From: an uncultured Candidatus Thioglobus sp.
GTDB taxonomy: Bacteria > Pseudomonadota > Gammaproteobacteria > PS1 > Pseudothioglobaceae
Length of the DNA: 64,000 nucleotides
Direction of reading: 5' to 3'
NCBI GenBank assembly: GCA_905182815.1
Contig: CAJJCX010000004.1
Span: 434,001-498,000, forward strand
Every line of letters starts with the position of its first letter. Position 1 is the stretch's first letter. This document shows positions 20,637-30,871 of the stretch, one piece after another. Below the pieces are notes generated by a model. The model was given only the letters and a program-made list of their open reading frames with translations, did no database searches and was not told where the DNA came from. The position numbers and the translations under genes are program-made.

Positions 20637-21422
20637 TTCTGCAAGGATTGCCCTGTCGAGCTTATTGAGGTCTTTAAATGTTTTGATATTTGTAAAAGAC
20701 TCTTCTAATAACTTAATAATTCTATCCTTTTGGTCATATCCGTGCTCAAGCAGTAAATATCCACCAATGTTAAGAAATTCTGTTGATTTGGTGATGATTT
20801 CTCTGATGTCATTAAGCCCATCATCGCCTGAGACTAAGGCCTCAATAGGTTCATATTTTAAATCTTCTAAGTGTGGGTCATGCTCATTAATATACGGCGG
20901 GTTACTGACAATTAAATCAAATTTTGAAAGAGGTAATGGGTCAAACCAGCTGCCACAATAAAAATCAATATCTTTAGTTGAATTGAGTTTGGCAATATTC
21001 AGCGCATCAATCGACTGATCAGTGGCTGAAATCTTCCATTTTGGACGCTTTTCAGAAAGAGTTATGGCTATTATGCCGCTTCCAGTTCCTAGGTCTAGTA
21101 CGCTTATTTTTTTATTTGTATCAAACGTATCAAGTGCAATGTCGATTAATAGTTCTGTTTCGGGTCTTGGAATTAAAGTTGCAGGTGAGACTATAAAATC
21201 AAGATCATAAAATCCTTGAGTGCCTTTGAGATAGGCAAAAGGCTTGCCATTACTTCTTTGCTTAATTAAACTATCGAGTGTTTTCAGTTCTGCATTATTT
21301 AGCTCATAATCCTGATTTGAAAACAACTGCTCTTTAGATTGATCAAGTGCTAAACATAAGAGTTTTAATATATCTTTGACATCCATCTTAAGATAGTCTT
21401 TAGTCGATTTTCTTATAGACAT
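20628..21422 (-). CDS. prmC: Release factor glutamine methyltransferase PrmC
   Basis: Methylates the GGQ glutamine of RF1 and RF2, 264 residues. There is a helical N-terminal domain (about 10-90, with LIPRPETE), the SAM-binding LDLGTGSG motif (109-116) and the catalytic NPPY (174-177). The first methionine is used here, but a start at residue 13 (MDVKDILK) fits the family length about as well. It is usually beside prfA and hemA; here it stands alone between the EamA gene and trmL. Confidence 0.94.
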   Translation of the reverse strand: MSIRKSTKDYLKMDVKDILKLLCLALDQSKEQLFSNQDYELNNAELKTLDSLIKQRSNGKPFAYLKGTQGFYDLDFIVSPATLIPRPETELLIDIALDTFDTNKKISVLDLGTGSGIIAITLSEKRPKWKISATDQSIDALNIAKLNSTKDIDFYCGSWFDPLPLSKFDLIVSNPPYINEHDPHLEDLKYEPIEALVSGDDGLNDIREIITKSTEFLNIGGYLLLEHGYDQKDRIIKLLEESFTNIKTFKDLNKLDRAILAELR

Positions 21423-21565
21423 GGAGTAAATTTAGGTTGCTTGAGATTGTAAAAAGCTTCTAATTTCTATGTAATATTTCATTTTTAATATTATATCAAC
21501 AAGCGAGTTTTGGTAATTGGTTTATGTTCTATGGGATGATAATGTTATTTGTGAAAAGTAGCTGT

Positions 21566-22015
21566 ATGTTAAATTTAGTTTTATACCAACCCGAGATACC
21601 CAGTAACACAGGAAGTCTAATACGTTTGTCAGCAAATATGGGTGCAAATCTTCACCTTATAAAGCCTTATGGATTTGAGATTAATGATAAGCGCTTAAGA
21701 CGAGCTGGGCTTGACTATAAAGAGTTAGCTCAGGTTTATGAATATGAAAATTTTGATGACTACTTAGACAAAGCTAACCCAGCTAAACTCTATTTTGTAA
21801 GTACAAAAGTGAGTAGAAGCTATGCTGACATTAAATACCATAGTGATGATTCATTTCTATTTGGCTCTGAAACTAAGGGCCTTCCAAAAGAGATAATGGA
21901 TGAATATGATGGTATAACTCTACCTATGCAAAAAGGCTCGAGAAGTCTAAACCTTTCAAACTGTGTTTCAATTGTAGCTTATGAGGCTTGGAGACAGGTT
22001 GGATTTTCTAACTAA
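21566..22015 (+). CDS. trmL: tRNA (cytidine/uridine-34 2'-O)-methyltransferase TrmL
   Basis: A SPOUT-class methyltransferase that ribose-methylates the wobble base of leucine tRNAs, 149 residues from ATG 21566. The frame opens upstream at 21524, but the family begins MLNLVLYQPEIPSNTGS. Conserved motifs: NTGSLIRLSANMG, the LFGSETKGLP loop and RSLNLSNCVSIVAYEA, which forms the trefoil knot. It is convergent with fmt (10-bp gap). Confidence 0.94.
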   Translation: MLNLVLYQPEIPSNTGSLIRLSANMGANLHLIKPYGFEINDKRLRRAGLDYKELAQVYEYENFDDYLDKANPAKLYFVSTKVSRSYADIKYHSDDSFLFGSETKGLPKEIMDEYDGITLPMQKGSRSLNLSNCVSIVAYEAWRQVGFSN

Positions 22016-22025
22016 GAATATATTT

Positions 22026-22955
22026 TTAGCTTAGCTCAAGTAATTGGTAAGCATTATTAAAGTCTTTAATTGACACTTCATTTTTTCCAGCAAGCTGGAC
22101 TCTCTTGAGGCTTAAGACGCCATTTCCAGTCGCAATATAACAATTATTTTTACTTTGCTCAATGATTGTTCCTGGGATTTTTGAAGATTCATGTTGAACT
22201 TCATCAGCCTCAATAATTCTAATAACCTTGCTTTCGAATTGTTTAGCTTTTGCGTAAGTTTGAGCTATAGGTCTTGGATTAAAGGCTCTAATCATCAGGC
22301 TTATATTTTTTGCACTTTGATGCCAGTCTATTTGAGCTTCCCCTTTCACAATCTTTTTTGCATAAATCGCGTCTTTATTATTTTGAGGAGTGGCCTTTAA
22401 TTCATTTAATCGATTTAAAGCATTAAAGATTAATTCAGCCCCCATGATTGATAAAGAGTCCGTCAGTGATTGAGAGGTCTCATTGCTGGCAATTAAATAT
22501 TTTTGTTTAAGTAAAACATCTCCAGTGTCCAGCCCCTCATTCATTTGCATTATTGAAATTCCAGTTTCTTTATCTCCTGAAAGGATCGCTCTTTCGATAG
22601 GGGCAGCTCCCCTCCATCTTGGTAGTAGAGATGCATGAATGTTAAGACATCCATGCCTTGGGGTTTTCAGTGCTTTACTTGGAAGTATCTGTCCATATGC
22701 TGCAACTACCATGATATCTGGGTTTAGTGAGGTAAATATTTTTTGATTTTGCTTACTACTGAAATCTTCAGGCTGAATAACTCGCAAATTATTTTCTTCT
22801 GCGTATAGTTTAACTGGGCAGGCTGTTAAAACCTTTCCTCTTCCTTTTGGCCTATCAGGCTGGCAATATACCCCAATTACCTCATGATTAGATTTATGAA
22901 GAATGGCTAGAGATTCGACAGCAAATTTAGGGGTTCCTGCAAAAACTATGCGCAT
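22026..22955 (-). CDS. fmt: Methionyl-tRNA formyltransferase
   Basis: Formylates initiator Met-tRNA using 10-formyl-tetrahydrofolate, 309 residues. The hydrolase-fold domain holds the catalytic LNIHASLLPRWRGAAP segment; an OB-like C-terminal domain starts near 205. Its ATG shares one base with the argH stop (TAATG), indicating coupled translation. The usual partner def (peptide deformylase) is not adjacent. Confidence 0.96.
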   Translation of the reverse strand: MRIVFAGTPKFAVESLAILHKSNHEVIGVYCQPDRPKGRGKVLTACPVKLYAEENNLRVIQPEDFSSKQNQKIFTSLNPDIMVVAAYGQILPSKALKTPRHGCLNIHASLLPRWRGAAPIERAILSGDKETGISIMQMNEGLDTGDVLLKQKYLIASNETSQSLTDSLSIMGAELIFNALNRLNELKATPQNNKDAIYAKKIVKGEAQIDWHQSAKNISLMIRAFNPRPIAQTYAKAKQFESKVIRIIEADEVQHESSKIPGTIIEQSKNNCYIATGNGVLSLKRVQLAGKNEVSIKDFNNAYQLLELS

Positions 22956-24340
22956 TACTTAATGGATTTTCGTCCTGTTTTAATGGCAATTGAAATTTGA
23001 TTTGGGGAGGTTCCACCTAGATGATTTCGAGAGTTAATAGATCCCTCTAGTGAGATTACATCAAAAATATCTTCTTCAATTAATGAGTTAAATTTTTTGA
23101 GCTCATCAATTGAAAATTCACTTAAGTCTTTACCTTCTTTGATTCCATAAGAGACAGCCTTACCAACAACATCATGCGCATCTCTAAAAGCTAAACCCTT
23201 CTTTACAAGATAATCTGCTAAATCAGTTGCAGTTGTATAACCTTTAAGAGCAGATTGATACATGTTTTCTTTGTTAGTTTTGATCGTTGGAACCATATCA
23301 GCAAAAACACGAAGACAAGAATAAATAGTTTCAACACTATCAAATAGCGGCTCTTTATCTTCCTGGTTATCCTTGTTGTATGCCAATGGCTGACCTTTCA
23401 TTATTGTTAATAGGGAAATTAAATTACCAGTTACTCGGCCAGTCTTACCTCGCACTAATTCTGGAACATCTGGATTTTTCTTTTGAGGCATAATGGATGA
23501 GCCCGTGCAAAAGCTATCAGGAAGAGATATGAATTCAAATTGTGCGCTTGACCATAGAATTAGCTCTTCAGAAAACCTTGAAAGATGCATCATAATTAGA
23601 CTCGCATTTGAAGCAAACTCAATCGCAAAATCACGGTCACTGACAGCATCAATCGAGTTTAAGCTTATTCGCTCAAATCCTAAAAGTTCAGCAGTACGTT
23701 CGCGATTAATTGGATAACTAGTTCCCGCAAGAGCAGCGCTCCCTAATGGCATTGTATTAATTCTTTTAAAGCTCTCTTGCAGGCGCTCACGATCTCGCTT
23801 GAGCATCTCAAAATAGGCCAGTAAATGATGGCCAAAGCTAATTGGCTGAGCAGCTTGAAGGTGAGTAAACCCAGGCATAATCGTTTCTTTTTCTTGCTCT
23901 GCAAGATCAAGAAGAGCATTTAAAAGTCTTTCTAACTCTTTTGTAATTAGCCGTACTTGATCTCTAAGGTAGAGTCTAATGTCAGTCGCAACTTGATCAT
24001 TTCGAGAGCGACCAGTATGAAGTTTTTTCCCTGAATCTCCACAAATTTCAGTTAACCTTGATTCAATATTCATGTGAACATCTTCCAGTTCAACTGACCA
24101 ACTAAATTGATCATTAACTATTTCATCTTTGACTTTATCAAGACCTTCAAGAATTTGTTTTAGCTCAGTGCTTGTAAGGACATTAACTTCACAGAGCATT
24201 GTTGCATGAGCAATAGAACCCTCAATGTCATAGAGTGCAAGAACTTTATCAAAGGTAACAGATGCGCCAAAAATTTTGACAAATTCATCTGTTGGCTGAT
24301 TAAAGCGCCCACCCCATAAATGATTTTTTTTAGACTTCAT
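22955..24340 (-). CDS. argH: Argininosuccinate lyase
   Basis: Last step of arginine synthesis, argininosuccinate to arginine and fumarate. 461 residues of the fumarase/aspartase superfamily. Signature [12 protein letters not shown] carries the catalytic serine loop; [14 protein letters not shown] and TRHLQ-like substrate motifs are intact. It forms a tight pair with fmt. A 224-bp gap separates it from the divergent hemC, the same argH/hemC adjacency seen in several gammaproteobacteria. Confidence 0.97.
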   Translation of the reverse strand: MKSKKNHLWGGRFNQPTDEFVKIFGASVTFDKVLALYDIEGSIAHATMLCEVNVLTSTELKQILEGLDKVKDEIVNDQFSWSVELEDVHMNIESRLTEICGDSGKKLHTGRSRNDQVATDIRLYLRDQVRLITKELERLLNALLDLAEQEKETIMPGFTHLQAAQPISFGHHLLAYFEMLKRDRERLQESFKRINTMPLGSAALAGTSYPINRERTAELLGFERISLNSIDAVSDRDFAIEFASNASLIMMHLSRFSEELILWSSAQFEFISLPDSFCTGSSIMPQKKNPDVPELVRGKTGRVTGNLISLLTIMKGQPLAYNKDNQEDKEPLFDSVETIYSCLRVFADMVPTIKTNKENMYQSALKGYTTATDLADYLVKKGLAFRDAHDVVGKAVSYGIKEGKDLSEFSIDELKKFNSLIEEDIFDVISLEGSINSRNHLGGTSPNQISIAIKTGRKSIK

Positions 24341-24564
24341 AGTTCAATTTACTCTGTCATTAATACGAATTTCAATAACTGCACATTATTCCACTATATA
24401 GGCGATAAGTTACTGAAAATAATATAAAAACCTTTTTTAGGTGAGTATTGATTACTAAAAATATATTTTTTATCATTATAAATATAATTGGCAAAAGCCA
24501 ACATTATTAATAAACACCCGATAAAATATTGTTGGTAGTAAATTGAATTGGAGACATTATCACA

Positions 24565-25473
24565 GTGCTTAAAATTGCAACACGTAAAAGCCCTCTGGCC
24601 CTTTGGCAGGCAGAGTTTGTAAAGTCAAGACTGCAATTTTTTAATCCTGATATAGAGGTTGAGTTGGTAAAAATGACTACTCAGGGTGATAAGATATTAA
24701 ATTCACCACTTTCAAAAATTGGCGGCAAAAGCCTATTCATTAAAGAGCTCGAAATAGGTATTCTGGAAGGAAGGGCTGATATTGCTGTTCATTCTATGAA
24801 AGATGTTCCTTATGAGCTTCCAAAGGAATTCGAGGTTGGAGCAATTTTGGAGCGAGAAAATCCTTTTGATGCATTTGTTTCAAATGATTTTGATAGCATA
24901 AGTGAACTTCCACATGGAGCTAGAGTTGGTTCTTGTAGTTTAAGGCGTATAGTTCAATTAAAAGCATTAAGACCTGATTTGACCATTTTAGATTTAAGAG
25001 GAAATGTTAATACTCGATTAAGAAAGCTAGATGAAGGTCAGTATGACGCTATTATTTTGGCATGCTCAGGCCTTATAAGGCTGGGTTTTGAAGGTAGAAT
25101 TAAGCAGCATCTGAGCGCTGAAAAATCCCTACCAGCAGTTGGTCAGGGTGCTTTAGGTATAGAGATTAGAAAAGGTGATATGGACATAATTAGACTTATT
25201 GAGCCGCTTGTAAATAAAAAAACCATGAATGAGGTTTGTGCTGAAAGGGCAATGAATTCTACTCTTGAGGGTGGATGTTCAGTTGCAATTGGTGGCTACG
25301 CAACCAGTAATAACACTGAGATGAGACTTAAGGGTATGGTCGGTAATGTTGATTCTGGAGTTATTTTGAGGGTAGAAGAAAGTGGCGATATATCAAAGCC
25401 AAAGGTATTAGGTGAGCTTGTTGCTAATAAGCTATTATCTATGGGAGCAAAAGAGCTCTTAAACGAGGTTTAA
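24565..25473 (+). CDS. hemC: Porphobilinogen deaminase (hydroxymethylbilane synthase)
   Basis: Assembles four porphobilinogens into hydroxymethylbilane in haem and sirohaem synthesis, 302 residues. The dipyrromethane cofactor cysteine is C238 in LEGGCSVAIG. The ATRKSPLALWQ N-terminus, HSMKDVP and GSCSLRR motifs are intact. It starts at GTG 24565; no nearer ATG gives the family N-terminus. hemD is not downstream; the next gene is phhB, 1 bp away. Confidence 0.97.
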   Translation: MLKIATRKSPLALWQAEFVKSRLQFFNPDIEVELVKMTTQGDKILNSPLSKIGGKSLFIKELEIGILEGRADIAVHSMKDVPYELPKEFEVGAILERENPFDAFVSNDFDSISELPHGARVGSCSLRRIVQLKALRPDLTILDLRGNVNTRLRKLDEGQYDAIILACSGLIRLGFEGRIKQHLSAEKSLPAVGQGALGIEIRKGDMDIIRLIEPLVNKKTMNEVCAERAMNSTLEGGCSVAIGGYATSNNTEMRLKGMVGNVDSGVILRVEESGDISKPKVLGELVANKLLSMGAKELLNEV

Positions 25474-25474
25474 T

Positions 25475-25765
25475 TTGATTTTAACTAATAAACAATTAAA
25501 TGTATATTTAGAAGAGCATAATGACTGGAGTATCGTTAATGAAAAGCTTTCTAAGACGTTTAAGTTTTCTAACTTTATCCAAGCTTTTGGTTTTATGACG
25601 GAAGTTGCAATTACCTCAGAAGCTATGGATCATCACCCAGAATGGTCAAATGTTTATAATAGAGTTGAGATTAATTTGATTACTCATAGTGAGGGTGGAA
25701 TAACAAAGCTTGATACTGAGCTTGCTAAGAAGATTGACACTATCAGTAGCTCTATAAAATCATAA
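25475..25765 (+). CDS. phhB: Pterin-4a-carbinolamine dehydratase
   Basis: 96 residues of the PCD/DCoH family, which regenerates tetrahydrobiopterin after aromatic amino acid hydroxylation and may act in molybdopterin metabolism in bacteria. The signature TSEAMDHHPEWSNVYNRVEI holds the histidines of the active site. The start is TTG at 25475, immediately after the hemC stop. No phenylalanine hydroxylase gene is visible here, so its partner is unknown. It is convergent with ftsY. Confidence 0.92.
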   Translation: MILTNKQLNVYLEEHNDWSIVNEKLSKTFKFSNFIQAFGFMTEVAITSEAMDHHPEWSNVYNRVEINLITHSEGGITKLDTELAKKIDTISSSIKS

Positions 25766-25774
25766 ATAAGTTAA

Positions 25775-26728
25775 CTAATCAAATAAAGCATCAACAAAAT
25801 CTTTTGCATTAAAAGGTTTTAAATCATCGATTGCTTCCCCAACCCCAATAAAACGAATAGGCAGTTTAAGAGAGTCTGAAATTGCAAATAAAACTCCACC
25901 TTTAGCTGTTCCATCAAGTTTAGTGACAGCGAGTCCTGATAGGTTAATGGATTTATGAAATTCATTTGCTTGTTGAATCGCATTTTGACCTGACCCACCA
26001 TCGATAACTAAGAGAGTTTCATGTGGCGCATCTTCATTATGCTTTTTAAGTACTCTCTTAATTTTTTCAAGTTCTTGCATTAAATTATCTTGTGTATGAA
26101 GTCTTCCTGCAGTATCTGCAATTAAGATATCAATATTTTTAGCAATCGCTGACTGGTAAGCATCATATACAACCGAGGCTGCGTCAGCCCCTGTTTTTTG
26201 AGCGATGACTGGAATATCATTCCTCTCTCCCCAAACTTGAAGCTGCTCAACAGCAGCAGCACGAAAAGTGTCTCCAGCTGCAAGCATTACAGATTTTCCC
26301 TCACTTTGAAATAGCTTAGCAAGCTTACCAATCGTGGTAGTTTTTCCAGCGCCATTGATACCAACAACAAGAATAACAAAAGTTTTATCAACATTTGTTT
26401 GTAGTAAATTTTCTTTAATTAAGAATGATTCAAGTTCAATTTTTATAAGTTCATAAAGACCATCACTGTCCTTAAGTTCTTTTCTAGATGCTTTTTTTCT
26501 CACAGATTCAATAACCTTGTCAGTTGTTTGAATACCTATATCTGCTCCAATTAAAAGCATTTCTAAATCTTCAAGAAGTGCTTCATCTATTTTCTTTTTA
26601 CCCATAAGAAGGGATGAAAGACCATCTCCAAGTTTAGTTTTGGATTTAAATAGCCGATCTTTTAGTGAAGGTTTTTTTGTCTCACCTTCAGACTCAGGAC
26701 TTTGATTTTTTTTAAAAAAGTTTAGCAT
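25775..26728 (-). CDS. ftsY: Signal recognition particle receptor FtsY
   Basis: The SRP-receptor GTPase that docks translating ribosomes at the membrane, 317 residues. NG domain with G1 GINGAGKTTTIGKLA, DTFRAAAVEQL, G3 DTAGR and G4 TKLDGTAKGG. It lacks the long acidic A domain of E. coli FtsY (497 residues); the N-terminus is a short charged KKNQSPESEGETKK stretch, as in many compact genomes. The ftsE/ftsX genes are not adjacent. Confidence 0.96.
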   Translation of the reverse strand: MLNFFKKNQSPESEGETKKPSLKDRLFKSKTKLGDGLSSLLMGKKKIDEALLEDLEMLLIGADIGIQTTDKVIESVRKKASRKELKDSDGLYELIKIELESFLIKENLLQTNVDKTFVILVVGINGAGKTTTIGKLAKLFQSEGKSVMLAAGDTFRAAAVEQLQVWGERNDIPVIAQKTGADAASVVYDAYQSAIAKNIDILIADTAGRLHTQDNLMQELEKIKRVLKKHNEDAPHETLLVIDGGSGQNAIQQANEFHKSINLSGLAVTKLDGTAKGGVLFAISDSLKLPIRFIGVGEAIDDLKPFNAKDFVDALFD

Positions 26729-26878
26729 TAAAGTTCAATTATAAAGACTAGGCAAATTTTACTATGTCAATCAACATAATAACTGTTAATCAATAGATAG
26801 TGTTTCATATAACTTCTTTAATTAATCCTATAAATTCATTGTATTCTGACGGTATTATGTAACTATTTTGGAGTTCAA

Positions 26879-27305
26879 ATGCTTTGGATTAAGGCTTTTC
26901 ACATTTTGACGGTAATAACTTGGTTTGCAGCACTGTTTTATTTGCCGCGACTTTTTGTTTACCATGCTATGTCAACTGATGAGATTAGTATAGAGCGCTT
27001 CAAAGTAATGGAGCGAAAACTATATAGAGGCATTATGATGCCAAGCTTCATTATCACAACGCTTATGGGCGCTCTGGATGCTTTATGGCTATGCTTGGGA
27101 AGTCTATGCTGATCAATATTGGCTTCAGCTTAAACTAGCTTTAGTTGCAGTTCTAATTGCGTATCATTTTTATTGTGGCTATTTGGTGAGAGTATTTGCT
27201 GAAGATAAAAATACACGTAGTCATACTTTTTATCGATGGTTTAATGAGTTTCCAGTTTTACTTCTTGTTGGCATTATCATTCTTGTTGTTGTTAAGCCTT
27301 TTTAA
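26879..27305 (+). CDS. hemJ: Protoporphyrinogen oxidase HemJ, frameshifted
   Basis: A membrane enzyme oxidising protoporphyrinogen IX in haem synthesis, about 142 residues when joined. The first part (26879 to about 27068) gives WIKAFHILTVITWFAALFYLPRL with the conserved histidine and PSFIITTLMG. The second, one frame over, gives LWMLYGYAWEVYADQYWLQLKLAL and AYHFYCGYLVRVF. One extra base at about 27067-27072 (GGGCG) breaks the frame. Haem is otherwise made (hemC nearby), so an error in the sequence is as likely as real loss. The next gene is 47 bp downstream. Confidence 0.88.
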
Positions 27306-27352
27306 AAATTTAGTTATATAATTTAAATCTTTATTTCAAAAAAAATAAACTG

Positions 27353-28009
27353 ATGAGCATCTCGCAAGACACAAAAGAGTTAAATTCATATATCAATAAA
27401 AAAGTTGATATTGAATCAGTTGCTTCTTTTAAAGGCAATGAGCACATTATCAAATTAAATCTTAAGTTTGATATTAATCAAATGCGCGAAGCGCTTGATG
27501 AAGTTAAAGCTATGTCAGAGTTTAAAACTGCTGCGTCAGGGTTTCATGCTCTTGCGATGACTCGCAGAAAGAATAGCTCTGTTGAGTCTGATAATAATCT
27601 TGTGGGTCGCTACTATACTCGCTTAGATGATAGCTATGAAGAGATAGCCAAGGATGAGTTAGTTGATGAAGGTTCATTTACTGAGCTTGTTGAAGTGTTT
27701 AAGGGTACTTATTTTGAAACCATTCACAAGGAGCTGTCAGCTCGTTACCCTATTGGAAGGGTTCGCATATTAGAGAAAGATAGCTTTAATTGCAATTCAT
27801 GGCATAGAGATCCTGAGCCAAGGATACATATTCCAATTTATACAAACCCAGGTTCTTTATTTATAGTTAACCATCACTGCACCCACCTTCCTGCTGATGG
27901 CTCCGTATATTTTACGGATACGAGGGGTTACCACACCGCCCTTAATGGTGGAGATGAGCCTAGAACTCATCTTGTAGCCACTTTAGCCTATCCAGAATAC
28001 AAGCCTTAA
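27353..28009 (+). CDS. Aspartyl/asparaginyl beta-hydroxylase-like 2-oxoglutarate oxygenase
   Basis: 218 residues. The C-terminal half is a cupin with the Fe(II) triad H151-x-D153 (SWHRDPEP) and H194 (YHTALNGG). R204, in DEPRTHLVATL, is placed to bind 2-oxoglutarate. The spacing and RIHIP strand match the Asp/Asn beta-hydroxylase family (PF05118-type) as I know it. The N-terminal 110 residues are not recognised. The natural substrate is unknown. The threonine aldolase starts 13 bp later, so the two are probably one operon, which suggests a free beta-hydroxy amino acid product. Confidence 0.75.
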   Translation: MSISQDTKELNSYINKKVDIESVASFKGNEHIIKLNLKFDINQMREALDEVKAMSEFKTAASGFHALAMTRRKNSSVESDNNLVGRYYTRLDDSYEEIAKDELVDEGSFTELVEVFKGTYFETIHKELSARYPIGRVRILEKDSFNCNSWHRDPEPRIHIPIYTNPGSLFIVNHHCTHLPADGSVYFTDTRGYHTALNGGDEPRTHLVATLAYPEYKP

Positions 28010-28022
28010 GAGTAAATCAGTT

Positions 28023-29085
28023 ATGAGCCAATATAAGAAAAATATTAGTAACCAAGAGAAGTTAGAGAGTCCAATAGATTTTCGAAGTGATACAGTTACT
28101 TTGCCATCCCATGAAATGCTTGCAAGTATAGATAATACAAAGCTTGGAGATGATGTTTATGAAGAGGATATTGAAGTAATTGAGCTACAAGAATATGCAG
28201 CGAATCTCTTAGGAAAAGAAGCAAGCTTATTTTTTCCTAGTGGCACTCAAAGTAATTTAACTGCTATGCTCGCCCATTGTCAAAGAGGTGATGAAGTTTT
28301 GATTGGAAGACACTATCATACTAATGTTTATGAGGCTCGAGGAGTTTCAGTTTTAGGTGGTGTGGGGATTTGTCCTATTGATACTTCAGCATCTGGATCT
28401 ATGAAAGTAAGCGATATGCTCAGTCAAATTAAAGATAACGATCCCTCACTATGCTGTAACAAAACTTCTTTGTTTAGAGAACACTTTTTCTGGAAAAGTT
28501 CAGCCTCAACAGGAGCTTGATGCATTGGCAAAAGCTGCGCATAGTAAAGGTTTAAAAGTACATTTGGATGGTGCTCGCTTATTTAATGCACATATACATT
28601 CAGGCCTAACACTGAAGGCTTTAACTGAAAGTTTTGATAGTATATCAATATGCTTATCAAAAGGCTTAGGCGCTCCAATTGGGTCTCTTTTAGTAAGTGA
28701 TCAAGCTACCATTAATAGAGCCTTACGATTACGAAAGATGCTTGGTGGCGGCATGAGACAAGTTGGCGTTATCGCTGCTTATGGAATGTATGCTTTAAAG
28801 AATAATGTAAAGAGGCTTCAAGAGGATCATGATAATGCAAAATATCTTGCTAGTGGCTTGTCATCATTATCAGAATTAACTATAGACTATGGTGAAAATC
28901 AAACAAATATGGTTTTTGTAGATTGTCCAGAACAGCACAGAGAAAGCTTAGGAAAGCACCTTTTTGATAGAAATATTATAATTTCTAATCTTGATCGAGG
29001 AAGGTTAGTATGCCACTTAGGAATTAGTAAAGAAGATATTTTGGTGGTTATTGATGCTTTTAAAGATTATTTTAAAAATATTTAA
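28023..29085 (+). CDS. ltaE: Low-specificity L-threonine aldolase, frameshifted
   Basis: A PLP enzyme cleaving threonine and other beta-hydroxy amino acids to glycine plus an aldehyde, about 353 residues when joined. The first part has DFRSDTVTLPSHEML and FFPSGTQSNLTA. The second has VHLDGARLFNA and the PLP lysine in CLSKGLGAPIGS (codon at 28660). The frames join if one C of CCC at 28443-28445 is removed, giving DPHYAVTKLLCLENTFSG. As written, the first frame stops at 28520. An indel at a homopolymer suggests a sequence error. It is downstream of the 2-oxoglutarate oxygenase. Confidence 0.88.
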
Positions 29086-29089
29086 ATTA

Positions 29090-29851
29090 TTAGATAAGAA
29101 TTTGGTCTAAAAAAGTTTTAGTGCGATCACTTTTTGGGTTATTAAAGAATTCATCTGGAGTATTTTGCTCCACAATCTCACCATCTGCCATAAATATTAT
29201 TCTGTCTGCAACTTGTCTGGCAAAGCCCATTTCATGAGTAACACAAATCATTGTCATGCCGCTATTTGCAAGCTCGACCATGGTATCCAAAACTTCTGAA
29301 ACCATTTCGGGGTCTAGCGCTGAAGTTGGCTCATCAAATAACATGACTTTAGGCTCCATACATAAACTCCTAGCAATAGCAACTCGCTGCTGCTGACCAC
29401 CAGATAGTTGATCTGGATATTTGTCTGCCTGCTCTGGAATCTTGACTTGTTCAAGCATGGCCACTGCTCTTTTTTCTGCTTCTTTTTTATCAATTCCTCT
29501 GACCCAGTTTGGCCCAGCCATGCAGTTTTCAAGGACAGTTAAGTGTGGAAATAAATTAAAATTTTGGAATACCATTCCAATGTCTCGTCGAACAATATCA
29601 ACATCTTTCATGGTTTCATGAAGCTCAACTCCGCTAACATGAATTTTACCTTCTTGATGAGCCTCAAGTCGATTGAGACATCGAATTAGAGTCGATTTTC
29701 CTGATCCAGATGGGCCACAGATGACAATTTTTTCTTTAAGATTTATTTCAAGATTTATATCTTTAAGCGCCTGAAAATCTCCATACCATTTGCTGACACC
29801 ATCCAGTGATATAACAGGGTTTTCATTTTTAGCTTTAGTATTCACAATCAA
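29090..29851 (-). CDS. Polar amino acid ABC transporter, ATP-binding protein
   Basis: 253 residues. Walker [11 protein letters not shown]-loop [11 protein letters not shown], signature LSGGQQQR, Walker [14 protein letters not shown] and the switch histidine (CVTHEMG) are all present. The sequence is of the GlnQ/HisP/AapP type. It overlaps the permease stop by 4 bases (29848-29851). The specific amino acid cannot be told. Confidence 0.93.
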   Translation of the reverse strand: MIVNTKAKNENPVISLDGVSKWYGDFQALKDINLEINLKEKIVICGPSGSGKSTLIRCLNRLEAHQEGKIHVSGVELHETMKDVDIVRRDIGMVFQNFNLFPHLTVLENCMAGPNWVRGIDKKEAEKRAVAMLEQVKIPEQADKYPDQLSGGQQQRVAIARSLCMEPKVMLFDEPTSALDPEMVSEVLDTMVELANSGMTMICVTHEMGFARQVADRIIFMADGEIVEQNTPDEFFNNPKSDRTKTFLDQILI

Positions 29852-30825
29852 GCCTTTTGTTGGTATTTTCTTTCAATGCGAGCTTGAATCATTTCAAGAA
29901 TGATTGTAAGGGCCCAATAAATCATTGCAGCTGTAAGTAGCATTTCTAAATTATTGAAATCTTTCGAGCCAATTTTTTTGGCCATGAACATTAACTCCCA
30001 AATCCCAAGAACAGAAACTAAAGAACTGTCCTTAAGCATCGCAATAAATTGGTTGCCGGTTGGGGGAACTATAATTGGTATTGACTGGGGTAATATAATT
30101 TTTCGAAGTATCAGTCCAAATTTAAAACCTAATGCTCTTGAGGCTTCCCATTGCCCTTTTGGTATGCTTTGAATACCTGCACGAAAAATCTCCGTCATGT
30201 AGGCACCATAACAAAGTGACAGAGCTGCAATACCAGAAGGAATAGCATCAATCATGAATCCTAGTTGAGGAAGGCCCATATAAATTAGATAAATTTGTAG
30301 AAGAAGAGGGAGTCCTCTAAATAAAGACGTATAAAAACTTGCTATCGCATAAGCAAAGCCATTATTTGAAAGTTTAGCAATAGCTCCAACGATTGCTATA
30401 GCAGTAGCAATTGCAATTGAAACTGCTGAAATATAAATCGTAGTAAATAGACCCTTAGAAATCATAAGCCAAATTTTGCTTGGCTCACCGATAAATATAT
30501 ACGCTAACTCAAGATCAAAAGAGTAGGCAAAAGCAAGAAAAAGAAAAAATAATTCAATCCAAACAATGAATATTTGAATTTTCAACCTAGCAAAGCTAAT
30601 TAATAATAAATTTAGGACAAATATTATTGAAAGTACAAACGAAACAACCAGTCGACCAAAAAACCCACTTTCTTGCGGATTTCCAATAACTGGACTGAGG
30701 AATTCACCAAATATGGTGTTGGTAAAATTAAAGGCAAAGAAAAACGCCAATACCGTTATTGATAATCCTAAAAGGAACGCTGGTTTGTGCAGCGACTTAT
30801 CTTCAATAACGGTATCGACGAACAT
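29848..30825 (-). CDS. Polar amino acid ABC transporter, permease
   Basis: 325 residues of the His/Glu/Gln-type permease family. An N-terminal block of about three extra membrane helices (18-115) precedes the core permease (about 125-320), whose EAA loop reads [22 protein letters not shown] single permease gene fused with the extra helices suggests a homodimeric channel. It lies 46 bp after the binding protein gene. Confidence 0.92.
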   Translation of the reverse strand: MFVDTVIEDKSLHKPAFLLGLSITVLAFFFAFNFTNTIFGEFLSPVIGNPQESGFFGRLVVSFVLSIIFVLNLLLISFARLKIQIFIVWIELFFLFLAFAYSFDLELAYIFIGEPSKIWLMISKGLFTTIYISAVSIAIATAIAIVGAIAKLSNNGFAYAIASFYTSLFRGLPLLLQIYLIYMGLPQLGFMIDAIPSGIAALSLCYGAYMTEIFRAGIQSIPKGQWEASRALGFKFGLILRKIILPQSIPIIVPPTGNQFIAMLKDSSLVSVLGIWELMFMAKKIGSKDFNNLEMLLTAAMIYWALTIILEMIQARIERKYQQKA

Positions 30826-30871
30826 ACCTTTCTCTAAAACTAATTAAAACTTATATAACTAAATGCTCTAA

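Noticed and set aside
24488-24501. A TTGGC/GCCAA hairpin between argH and hemC.
   Set aside because: The stem is only 5 bp with no T-run; too weak to call a terminator or operator.
28023-29085. Two separate small genes in the threonine aldolase region.
   Set aside because: The two frames carry complementary, non-overlapping halves of one aldolase and join with a single base change.
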